From Fomitopsis serialis (Eukaryota > Basidiomycota > Agaricomycetes > Polyporales > Fomitopsidaceae): a stretch of DNA of 64,000 nucleotides. Below, piece after piece: positions 47,888 through 57,620 of the stretch. The notes beneath the pieces were generated by a model. That model did no database searches, was not told the origin of the DNA, and saw only the letters and a program-made list of their open reading frames with translations. Where the stretch lies: the NCBI RefSeq assembly GCF_022376445.1, contig NW_025955063.1, positions 62,001 through 126,000 of the forward strand. Reading direction: 5' to 3'. A program made the position numbers and the translations under genes. How positions within the stretch are numbered: the first letter of the stretch is position 1; each line of letters starts with the position of its first letter.

Positions 47888-50030
47888 GGAGCGCACTGGC
47901 GGCGAGGCCTAATACATCACCTCGAATGAGGGTAAGCTATGTCTTGCGCAGCCATTTTCGCGCGCTAACTTGAACTCGATTCAAAGAAGAGTATTAGCCA
48001 CGCCATCGGACGCATGATCCTCTATGATCATAGTGTCGGGAAATGATCTTGGAATGCAGCTGTGAAATGTGAAGTGACGTAGTGATGAATGATGTTTGAC
48101 TTGCTTCAGCGCAATGCAATGTTGTATGATGGTCCTCCTTCGAGTCTACATCGTAGAAGCTCGCACTTTCCGTCGGCATTAACCCGTTGATCTAAAGTTG
48201 GTCAGTACATAAGTTCTTTTTTATGTCTCTCCGTGTGGCCACCGTGACACTCTAGCAGTTGCGGTCGGCGGTCGGCGTGACATAGCACATGACGTGTGAC
48301 AGTCAACCGGCTTGTGCCCGAGAAAGGCAAGTCGGATTAGCTTCGCTGCAGGGCTGCGGCGTAAGTACTTGCCACCACACTGGAATTGCATGCCTGTCCG
48401 ACTGTCGAGGTACGCAGCGACGTTGCTGGAGTGCACTTCTGTCGACTGATCATGTATGGCGGGCCAGTTTGGAAAGTATGCTTGATCAATATTTCAATGT
48501 GGAACCTGGCAGCTGTGTGGGACCGACGCTGATCCAACGCCCAATCAAGGACTCAGACAGCAGTCCACAGCACGTACTGTCAGGACGCTATACGTAATCA
48601 TACTGTAGATCTGCTCCGCCCTGTCAACATACTCGGAGCGAAGGCGCTCTGACAGTTTATGCCAAAACTTCAATTGTCAGTGCAATAATGCCGTGACCGT
48701 TGTCGTGCCTAACAAAGGCGGCGGCTAACAGGTGTCTGCATGAACTTGAACCAGGTACGTGCAGCCAATCTTCATCACAATACGGGCTACGGATGCCAAT
48801 ACTCAGCGAAACGAATGAGACACTTGGTCCGAATCAGGTCTGACTCTCCAGGACCAGCAGTTGTATACCACTCTCCTGGCTCTGTCAGCGAGGGTCACGG
48901 TCCGTCGATCGACGTCGCTCATGTGCAAATCAGTCCTATTGGCTTAGATTGCGCCATCGCCATTCAGGACGGCGCAGCCAGTGAACGTGGGCTGCTCACT
49001 GCTCCGACCGGAGACCGCCTGGAACACGGTATTGGCATGACCCACGGTGCGGTTCTCCTTAAGTCCGCTGCGATCTTCGCTCACATTACAACTCACAGCT
49101 GCGTTGGCGAGGACGCCTGTCGTGATCCATGGGCGGTCTGTCCAATGCAGCTTGCCAGCATTCCGATGACCGGAACCAATGACCGACTGAAAACTTCGGC
49201 GTCCGGTGTATCTGTCGCGCAAACGTGCGCAGTATTGGCCCCATGTCAACTCGCCGCCACGGCACGAGCGACACTTTATAAAGTGCGCGGTGATGTGGTG
49301 AATGCGCGCAATGATCGTTCAGCTCTTTATGGTGCCAATGCGCCAGACCTATATACTACTAGCCCTTGCCTACTCCGAATCTCCGCGACACTGGCACGTC
49401 GTTGGTCGAACGGTACGTCCATGGCGATGTGTATGATCCTGTGTTGAACAGTGATTTACCTCTAGACAGATAACGTGGGGATGGCGCGTGAAGTGTCTTG
49501 CAAGCGCACTGAGTGGTGTCCGGCCGCCTGCGGGACATGACTTTGTACATACCTTCCAGGACAGGCTGATGGATCGTCGACGGCGCCCAGTGACTGCTAA
49601 GTCGGCGGCATCTGTCAACACCACACTCGCAGTTGTTTGCTGGGAGCTAGTCGTAGCTCGCTAGCTCACCAATTGAGGTCATGCTCTACTGCTAAGTAGC
49701 AGCTCAGCAGTAGCGGCCTTGTCTCGTACTCACAGGCAGGGCCATGCATTGCTAGTTCGCCACGACTTGCGACTAATCTCACCCTGATTCAATGGTTTTA
49801 TTTGAGGACTGTAGACCTTTCAAAGACCACGGCGCCGCGCGTGGGCCACTGTCTCTGATGACTGTGTCTATGTGGACCGCAATCTCATCATCTCGACAGG
49901 GCTTGTGGGACGGTCAAGCTTCAAACCTTGCGAGACGGTGACCTCCGCCCATCTATCCGCATTCGATAGCCACTGTCTCCATCTAGACGAACAACGCAGA
50001 ATGGCGCTGGATGGAGGGCTATATAATAGT

Positions 50031-50037
50031 AGCACCC
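50031..50037 (+). promoter_or_regulatory. TATA box of precursor gene 2
   Basis: ATATAAT within GCGCTGGATGGAGGGCTATA, 42 bases before the ATG; the same block is in genes 3 and 4. Confidence 0.7.
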
Positions 50038-50072
50038 AGGGCTGCTGACCCCATTCACCTCTGCTCACCGAG

Positions 50073-50684
50073 ATGAAGTTCACGTCTGCTATCTTCTTCA
50101 GTGCTGTTGCTCTGTTCCACGCCGCTTGCGCGGCCCCAGCTATTGAGACCGACGCTCTGCTCTCTCGACGCGTACGCCCCGGTGGCGTGTACATCTCGTC
50201 GGGTGGTATGGTTGTCCTTCGTCTCCGACTCGGATGATCTGGGTTTCGCTGACCCGGTGTTCCTTAGACGTTGTTAAACGCACCGATGGTATATACCTTT
50301 TGTCAGACGGTATGGTTACCCCTCGCCTCTGATGATTCGGGTTTCGCTGACCCAGTGTTACTTAGACGTTGTTAAACGCACCGACGGTATATACCTTTTG
50401 TCGGACGGTATGGTTTGCCCTCGCAACTGCTGATACAGATTTCGCTGAACGAGCGGTCCTTAGACGTCGTGAAACGTACCGGCGGTGACGTGGATGGTGA
50501 GAGTTCCGGAAGCATGCAGAACACACTCGTTTTTGCTGACTGGTTGCTTTAGCCCTCGATAAGCGCGCCGGCGGCGAGCTCTACATCATCACCGATGGTA
50601 AAACCGCTCACTAGGTCTCAGTGATGTAGGCTGACGGGTTATGACACAGATGTAATGAAGCGCGATGGCGGCGCCGTGGCCTAA
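50073..50684 (+). CDS. secreted repeat-peptide precursor 2, subfamily II (six repeats)
   Basis: Exons: 50073-50205, 50268-50309, 50366-50407, 50464-50496, 50553-50597, 50650-50684; every internal boundary is phase 1. Signal peptide MKFTSAIFFSAVALFHAACA then APAIETD. Here the signal and first repeat (LLSRRVRPGGVYISSG) are fused in one exon, without the intron seen in genes 1 and 3. Then DVVKRTDGIYLLSD twice in identical 42-nt exons, DVVKRTGGDVD (short, lacks Tyr), ALDKRAGGELYIITD, and a last DVMKRDGGAVA followed by TAA. Repeat length (11-15 residues) is more variable than in genes 1 and 3. Predicted products are short peptides released by a Kex2-like protease in the secretory path. Introns contain near-identical sequence, a sign of recent exon-plus-intron duplication. 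Confidence 0.8.
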
Positions 50685-51253
50685 GCTTATAACGGTGTGT
50701 ATCCGCTTGGATGTCCAGTTTTTTACACTGATAATATACCTCAGAGCTCGATGAAAGCCTTTAGACGAAGACGAATAGCCACAGTGAATTCAAGCTATAT
50801 CGGTGGACGCATGGTCTGGTGATGGGCGGCCGTAGCCTCGATGGGTCGTTGACAATGAGCATGCCTTGAAGGATATACGTCGTGGTGAATGGTTGTTACA
50901 CTAGCACTGATGCATCGTTGTGTGATTATTTCGTGGTCTTCAACCCGCTATCACTCGCGTCATGGTACCCTCAGGCTAGCTTCAAGTGGTATTGTCGCCG
51001 ATACAGTATCAATATGTTGGCCAGTAAGTATTCCGAGAACTCAGTGTTGCGCTGTCCACCGACTTATTCCTTTATCATAGTACTTACTAGTGCGTCAACC
51101 TAGCAATTTGCATCTATGTACGGGGTAACACAGATACGGCTAGCCTATTAAGTACCGTGATTCCCGAGTGAGAGCAAAACTTTGGGTCGAACTTAGTACA
51201 GCTGCTGTAGAAACGGTAGGTCGAATTAGAGTCGATCCACAGCCTGACAGTGA

Positions 51254-51381
51254 TCTCGAGTCGGAGTCGCCGGACAGCGTGACAGAAAGTGGTGACGAGG
51301 CACATGATGTGTGACGCTTGACGAGCTCGCGTGCCCAGAAAGGCAAGTCATGCTGTCGTCCAACTGTCGTCCGCCAGAAAA
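51254..51381 (+). repeat. dispersed repeat, copy A
   Basis: About 130 bases strongly resembling 60635-60769, sharing for example GGTGACGAGGC and GTGCCCAGAAAGGCAAGTC. A shorter relative is at about 48264-48335. Confidence 0.65.
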
Positions 51382-52580
51382 CCTGGCACTGGCAGAAACC
51401 TTGCAGAAACCCTGCAGAAACCTTGCAGTCGCAAGGTATGTAATTCTGCTATCTCGATCAATGTGGTTTGTGGAACCTAATTGTGCGGCCGTACCCTGAT
51501 CCCTCGCCCAATCGAGGCTACACTCCTGGACCCGTACTAGCCTCGCCCATGAGCTTAGAATGCGCCATTGACATACAGGATGGCGCAGTTGTCAATGTGG
51601 ACTGGTCACTGCGCAGACCGCCTGGACTCCACGGCATCTCGGTATGATTTTATTATTACTTATGCTGCAGTTTCCGCCCACATCAGAACTCAGAGCTGCG
51701 TCGTCCGCGGACGCCCATACATGTATCATTGTATCATGATGATGCGACCATGCGTCCTAAGTCGCCCGCCAGCTCCCCAATTACCGTCGGAGATCAATGC
51801 CATCTGCCAACTGCCGCGGCGTACGATGCGAATGCTCAGAACAAAAACTCAGTTGGTGAGCATCCAAGCTGTTGTGGAATAGCGTACCTGTGGCATACAG
51901 AAGAGTAGCCTATTGTTGATGGCATTGGTAGTACAATTGCGTCCAAGGATGTTCGTGACGGTGACGCGGACACGTGTGTTGGACACAGTGATCGCGGACA
52001 GCATTATATCCACCGAACAGCCATGATTTAACTTACCTCCGGACAGAGAACACAGGTCGACGGCGCGTGAACCATTTTGCAGGTACGCCGAGTACTCAAC
52101 GCGACATGTTCGTGCACACCTGGACAGAACGATGACTCGGAGGTGCTGATGGCGTCTACTTCTAGGTGCATCTGTCAACGCCACATTACGTCGCTAGAAT
52201 CCCAATTGCTTGGAGGAGATCGTAGCTCACTAGCTCACCAGCGGAGATCCGAGTCATGCACTGTTACCAAGTAACTCCCGGCAGTGACGAAATTGTGGCG
52301 TACTGTGTGCAAGGTCTTCATGTACTGCTAGTCCGTCATGAGTCGCAGCTAATGCAATGGTTAATTCAAGGACTGTATACAAGCCCACGTTCAGTACATC
52401 TTTCCCGCCGGGCGCCGGGCCAAGCCATTGTTTCTGATGGTTGTGCCTGTACAGACCGTATCCCCATCATTTATCTGGACATACGTGCCATCTCGCGACT
52501 ACCCGTACAGTGATTTGCGAGCATTGATGAGTACCGTTTCAGCTAGTCTGAAAACGCAAAACAGCGCTGGATGGAGGGCT

Positions 52581-52587
52581 ATATAAT
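52581..52587 (+). promoter_or_regulatory. TATA box of precursor gene 3
   Basis: ATATAAT within GCGCTGGATGGAGGGCTATA, 53 bases before the ATG. Confidence 0.7.
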
Positions 52588-52633
52588 GGGCAGTCTGAGG
52601 TACTGCAACCCCCACTCAGCTCTGCTCGTAGAG

Positions 52634-53392
52634 ATGAAGTTCACGTCTGCCTTTCTCTTCAGCGCGGCCGCTCTGTTTTACGGTGCTTATGCAGCCCCCA
52701 CTGATGTGACCAACGGTCAGTTATGATGTACTATGCATGTTGGTCGCTCGATTCTGACCCTCATCGCAGGGCTCTCTCGACGCACCGGTGGTGAAGTGTA
52801 TATCACTTCGTCTGATGGTGAGAGGCTGTGCAAGATATGCAAGACATCCGTGAGTTGCTAACCAGCTCTCTTAGACCTGGACAAGCGCACGGGTGGCGAG
52901 GTATACATTACACCGCCGGATGGTGAGACTGAGCGTGCGGAACGTCACCGTCTGGCTGACAATTTCTCCTAGACCTGGACAAGCGCACGGGCGGAGAGGT
53001 GTACATTACATCGCCGGATGGTGAGACTAAGCATGCGGAACATCTCCGTTTTGCTGACGAGTTCCCCTAGACCTGGAGAAGCGCAAGGGTGGTGAAGTGT
53101 ATACTTCCTCCGATGGTGAGGTCTTGCGCGGAAAGCCGCGCATCTATTTTGCTTACCCGTTCTTTTAGATCTCAAGAAGCGCACTGGTGGCGAAGTGTAC
53201 ACGTTCCCGCCCGATGGTGAGATTCCGTCGAACATGCAGAACATCGGCATTTGGCTAATCCCGGGCCAACCCTCAGATCTTGACAAGCGCACTGGCGGCG
53301 AGGTCTACATCACCTCGAGTGACGGTAAGCTATCTCCAGCGTCACAGCCATGTTCGCGCACTAACTTCATAGCGCGATTTAAAGACGATTAA
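52634..53392 (+). CDS. secreted repeat-peptide precursor 3, subfamily I (six repeats, best preserved)
   Basis: Eight exons: 52634-52715 (signal), 52770-52817, 52875-52922, 52973-53020, 53071-53115, 53169-53216, 53277-53324, and terminal 53373-53392. Five repeat exons are 48 nt and one is 45 nt; all are phase 1 to phase 1. Signal MKFTSAFLFSAAALFYGAYA then APTDVTN. Repeats: GLSRRTGGEVYITSSD, DLDKRTGGEVYITPPD, DLDKRTGGEVYITSPD, DLEKRKGGEVYTSSD, DLKKRTGGEVYTFPPD, DLDKRTGGEVYITSSD, ending ARFKDD. Kexin cleavage after KR/RR plus carboxypeptidase trimming would give six near-identical peptides beginning TGGEVY. Every repeat keeps the GG-E-V-Y core while positions after Tyr vary. No CaaX motif, so not a basidiomycete mating pheromone. 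Confidence 0.87.
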
Positions 53393-53738
53393 ATCTGATG
53401 AGCCAGATCGTGGGGCGCATGGTCTATGATCTCAGCGACGGGAAATGGTCTTGGAGAGGTCGTCAAGTGTGCGGCTGTGAAATGTATAGGCAGTGGTTTG
53501 AATGATGTTCGACTTGTTTGCAATGCAGTGTGGGATACTTATGCTACCACTTGTGTCATGGTACCCTCAGGCTAGCTGCAAATGACACTTGTCACCGGTA
53601 CAGTATCATTCAATAGTTGGCCAGTAAGTATTCCGAGCAACAGTTGCTTATTTCGGAATGGGATCGCCGCGCCACGGTTGGCCTTGTGGCGTTTGAGTTC
53701 GAACCTGAATTTACTTACCTCGCAAGTATTACTTACTC
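53393..53738. other. 3' flank of precursor gene 3
   Basis: Belongs to duplicated unit 3; no further gene. Ends at the border with the FunK1 fragment. Confidence 0.4.
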
Positions 53739-55277
53739 GTGTGCATCCGCTGTGGCCTGCAAGGCGAGAGAAAACCTAGCTGCATCGACATGCCACAGGG
53801 AAACCTCGATCTAGGCACCTTGCTCGGCAAGGTCCCTGAGAATCAGCCCAACAGGGACCGTGAGCTCCTGGCTCTGTACACGCATCGATTGGACTATCTG
53901 CCGTTGATTGCTGGAACTGTGAAGATGCCTCGCGGGCGAACTCATTCCAGGCTAGTCATGTAATCGTATGGCTGGTCGATCAAGTATGCTGGGACGTGCC
54001 TGGAGCTGGTTGGTGCCCTGCACGATGCTCTAGTTGGTGAGTTCGTTGCTGCCCTACCATCGCTTGCTGTATTTGAACTTGAACCGGCACCAGGACATCG
54101 AGCCGCCTTTGAGAACGGAGTGGCACATCACGATCTGAGCACGAGAACATCCTCATCACACGCGAAACTGCGAAGGGCCGCCGCGGCATTGTTATCGACT
54201 TCGATTTCGCGACGATGCTGGACGACAAGATGAATGCCGCTGACACCCCGACTGTAAGTTGACCTGCTGCGCTGTTCACTGACACGCATTAACTCGTCGG
54301 CGTGATAGGGAACGCGGCCGTATATGTCTGGCGAGCTCCTAGGGGGGATCTGGTATGTGCCTACCTTCGTTGCGACGCCGGATGGGGACCTAGTGGTTGC
54401 TGTCGAGCCTCATCCCAAATATTCCTTCTATCATGACCTGGAGAGTATCTTCTGGATTCTCCTGTTCACCTCCATCTCAAGTTCCGGTCCAGCAATGCGT
54501 AGGGAGGCCTTTTGCAATGGTACAGACACGGCCTTGGCCAACAAATTTTACCAGCTCATTCAAGCGCCGGACAACTCGCAACTCGCAGAGAACAAACAAG
54601 CGATCATGACTCACAATAAGGCTTTCCTCTTGGTGTTGTGCTTCGTGGATGACTACTACAAGCCCCTGATACGACTCCTGCGGCGTCTGTGGAACATCCT
54701 GAATCCAGCATACGAGTCGCGAAACTTCGTGGTGAATGATATCATGCACGACGATTTCTTGGCCGCCTTCGAGCAGACGGAAGAGGAGCTCCAGAACACG
54801 CCAGAGGACCTCACGCCTGAGCAGAAGAAAGCGCTAAACCAAGAACTGGCCCGGAGAGAGGCGGACCTCACTGACTGGGAACATAGCCCTCGTTCAGCTG
54901 TGCCTCATCCCCAAGCCCGGCGAGCGAACACTGAACTGGATGACCAGGGCGATGGGGATGATGAAGAGAGCGATTCCTCGCATCCGCGGCCGCCTAGGGG
55001 TAATACTGCGAAAGATCGTGGCCATGTATCGCTCAAGTCCCAACCGACGCCCCGACCGACGACCCGAAAGACCTCGAACGCCGTCGTCGGCAGGGTCACG
55101 CGGTCTCGGTCTATGGCTCGCCGCAAGGCGGAGCAGGGTCCGTCGAGATCCGCAACATCACTGAGGTCCGACAGCGAACCGCCTCAGTCGAGGGCTATTC
55201 CGATTGAAGTCGACAGGAGAGACGTCCAAGGGCCGCGGTCGCGGCGGTGGCAAACAATCTACGCGAGGACCTGCTAG
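53739..55277 (+). pseudogene. FunK1 (fungal-type protein kinase) fragment
   Basis: Only the C-terminal part of a FunK1 domain is recognisable. A segment matching the family (SYGWSIKYAGTCLELVGALH) follows an in-frame TAA at 53961-53963. A short intron joins GHRAAFENGVAHHDLSTENI, the catalytic loop with the normal HRD arginine replaced (HHD). ITRETAKGRRGIVIDFDFAT is the metal-binding DFG equivalent. After a second intron (acceptor before 54310) come GTRPYMSGELL and YSFYHDLESIFWILLF, the usual FunK1 end. A long acidic then basic disordered tail reaches 55277. The ATP-binding lobe is missing. It lies between duplicated units 3 and 4, so it was probably inserted there or left over from an older neighbour. 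The exon from 54324 is open and could be expressed as a fragment. Confidence 0.6.
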
Positions 55278-56601
55278 TGTAAGTGGGGGGTCCGAAGGCG
55301 CGAGCGGAAGTCGAGGAACACGGGAACAAGGAGGTCAAGCGACCAAAGGGAGTGGTGGACGGGGAACGAGTGGGAACTTACGGATACTTTATATCCGGCT
55401 CTCCCGGACCCGCAGTTCAGGTTGCATACCACTGTTCTGGCTCTGTCAGTGAGAATTTGTCGGTCGACGTTGCTCATGTGCAGATCAGTTTCATAGGTTT
55501 GAAACGCGCCATTGCCATCCAGGATGGCGCAGCCAGTGAACGTGGGCTGTTCACTGCTCCGACTGGAGACTGCCTGGAACACGGCATCATGACTCGGTGC
55601 GATTCTCCTTGAGTCTCCTCGGCTTTCGCTCACATAATAACTCACAGCTGCATCGGCGACGAATGCCTGTCGTGATCCATGGGCGGTCCGCCCGCCAGCT
55701 CTCCGATGACCGGAACCAATGACCGACTGAAAACTGCGGCGTCTGATGCATCTGTCGCGCAAACGTGCGCAGTATTGGACGCATATTAACTCGCCGCCAC
55801 GACACGAGCGACACTTTATACAGTACGCCGTGATGTGGCGAATACTCGCAATGATCGGTCAGCTCTTCATGGCGCCACTGCGCCAGACACGGCTCTTGCC
55901 CACTCCCGAACCTCCGCGAGATTGGCACGTCGTTGGTCGGACGGTACGTTCAAAAATGTGTACGGCGACTCGGATGTGTATGATCACTGCGTTGGACAGA
56001 GACAGCCATGATTCACCTCTGGACACAGAACACGGCTCGATGGCACGTGAACTCTCTTGCAAGCGCACTGAGCTGTCTCCGGCCGCTCGCGGAACATGAC
56101 TTTGTACCTACCTTCCAGGACAGACTGATGAATTGCTGACGGCGCCCGGTCACTGCTAAGTAGGCGGCCCATCTATAACACCACAATTGCAGTTGCTTGC
56201 TTGGAGCTGGTCGCAGTTCGTAGCTCGCTAGCTCACCAATCGGGATGCTATACTCTGCTGCTAAGTAGCGGCTTAGCAGTACTAGTAGCAGTCTTGTCCC
56301 GTACTCACAGGCGGAGCCATACACTGCTAAGTAGTTCGTCACGAAGGCGCTTTCAAGTTCAAACTGATTCATTGGTAAATTTTAGGTACGGTACAAACTA
56401 TACAAGACCATATCGCTGTGCGTGGGCCATTCAAGTTGTCCCTGATGTCTGTATCTGCGCACCGCAATTCCATCATCTCGACAGGCCTTGTGGGACCGTC
56501 GAGCTTCAAGCCTTGCGACGTGACCTCCGGCCGTCTATCCGCATTCGATAGGCATTGTCTCCATCTAGACGAACAACGCGAAATGGCGCTGGATGGTGGG
56601 C

Positions 56602-56608
56602 TATATAT
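56602..56608 (+). promoter_or_regulatory. TATA box of precursor gene 4
   Basis: TATATAT within GCGCTGGATGGTGGGCTATA, about 50 bases before the ATG. Confidence 0.65.
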
Positions 56609-56655
56609 TGGGTAGCACGCAGGGTAGCTGACCCCACTCACCTCTGCTCGCCGAG

Positions 56656-57250
56656 ATGAAGTTCACGTCTGCCATCTTCCTCAGCGCTGCTGCTCTGTTC
56701 CACGCTGCTTGTGCCGTCCCACTCGGCGAGATCGACGGTCAGCTCTCTGGACGCGCCAGTAATACATACGATGTGACGGACGGTATGGTTGCCTCTCGCC
56801 TCTGCTGATCCGGGTCTCGCTGCAAGAGTCTTCCTTAGACGTCGTGAAGCGCACAGGCGGCGAGGTATACATCACATCGCCGGACGGTGGGAGTTCCGGA
56901 AGCGTGCAGAGCGCACTGGTTTTTGCTGACCGGTTGGTTTAGCCCTCGAGAAGCGCATCGGCGGCGATCTCTACATCCCCACCAGTGGTAGAATCGCTCA
57001 CTAGATCTCACTGATGCAGCTGACGCGCGATGACACAGACGTAGTGAAGCGTACTGGCGGCGAGGCTTACATCGTCAGCGGTGGTATGATCGCGCACTAG
57101 GTCTTGATAATGTAGGCTGACGGGCTATGACACAGACGTAGTTCGGAAGCGCGAAGGCGGCGCCACGGCCTATAACGGTGTGTTGTGTCCGCTTAAATAT
57201 CCAGTTCTTCACACTGACGATAAACCTCAGAGCTCGATGAAAGCCTTTAG
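56656..57250 (+). CDS. secreted repeat-peptide precursor 4, subfamily II (four good repeats, first one degenerate)
   Basis: Exons: 56656-56782, 56839-56886, 56943-56987, 57039-57083, 57136-57177, 57231-57250, all phase 1. Signal MKFTSAIFLSAAALFHAACA then VPLGEID. The first repeat, in the same exon as the signal, reads GQLSGRASNTYDVTD and has lost its dibasic site (SGR for SRR). Then DVVKRTGGEVYITSPD, ALEKRIGGDLYIPTS, DVVKRTGGEAYIVSG, DVVRKREGGATAYN, and a non-repeat end ELDESL. One repeat (TGGEVYITSPD) is identical to one in gene 3, although gene 3 belongs to the other subfamily; conversion or strong constraint could explain that. The terminal exon also survives as untranslated sequence behind gene 2. 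Confidence 0.82.
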
Positions 57251-57620
57251 ACGAAGACGTGGCCGCAAGAATCTAAGCTATGTCGGGGAACGCGGCATGG
57301 TCTGGTGATGGGTGGCCGTAGCCTCGATGGGTTGTTGACAATGGACGTGCCTTGAAGGATATACCACCGTCACCGTAACGTAGTGGTGAATGGTTGTGCT
57401 AGCAATGCATCGTTGTGCGGTTATTCGTGGGTTTCAACCGAATCTGCTATCACTTGTGTCGTGGTAGCCTCAGCTAGCTTCAAGCAACACTTGTCGCCGC
57501 CGGTACAGTATCAATCAAATAATTGGTCAGTAAGTATTCCGAGGACTCGGCGTTGTACACCACACGCGATTATTCTCTACTAGTACTTAGCCTGTACGTC
57601 AACATAGCAACTTGTATCCA

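Larger units (their letters stand above)
45950..48180. repeat. duplicated unit 1 (subfamily I) containing a peptide-precursor gene
   Basis: Much of this non-coding upstream region reappears in unit 3: the segment around 46780-46990 matches about 51980-52160, and the core promoter near 47300-47420 matches 52510-52634. Shorter blocks (GCGCCATTGACATTCAGG; AACTCACAGCTGCGTCGG) recur in all four units. Edges are approximate. Confidence 0.6.
48240..51110. repeat. duplicated unit 2 (subfamily II) containing a peptide-precursor gene
   Basis: Shares long stretches with unit 4: 48960-49280 with 55510-55810, 49860-50075 with 56440-56656, and the 3' flank 50750-51040 with 57230-57545. It includes AGTAAGTATTCCGAG at the right edge, which also occurs in unit 3 (near 53624). 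Confidence 0.65.
51250..53640. repeat. duplicated unit 3 (subfamily I) containing a peptide-precursor gene
   Basis: Closest to unit 1 in its upstream region and gene; its 3' edge shares GGTACCCTCAGGCTAGC and AGTAAGTATTCCGAG with the edges of units 2 and 4. The left edge overlaps a dispersed repeat also found at 60635. Confidence 0.6.
55370..57620. repeat. duplicated unit 4 (subfamily II) containing a peptide-precursor gene
   Basis: Pairs with unit 2 over most of its length, both upstream and downstream of the gene. Right edge carries the shared AGTAAGTATTCCGAG near 57530. Confidence 0.65.

Noticed and set aside
47562..57177. regularly spaced 48-nt units as a CRISPR array or plain minisatellite
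   Set aside because: Each unit is flanked by splice signals, keeps phase 1, and conserves amino acids better than spacing; intron lengths vary.
47419..57250. peptide precursors as basidiomycete B-mating pheromones
   Set aside because: Those are short and end in a CaaX farnesylation box; here there is a signal peptide, repeated KR sites and C-termini such as KDD or ESL. No pheromone receptor is nearby.
45950..57620. modifying enzymes for a RiPP pathway (UstY/DUF3328, tyrosinase, methyltransferase, prolyl oligopeptidase)
   Set aside because: None could be recognised in the window. FunK1, NIPA and the F-box gene are the only neighbours, so a complete biosynthetic cluster is not claimed.
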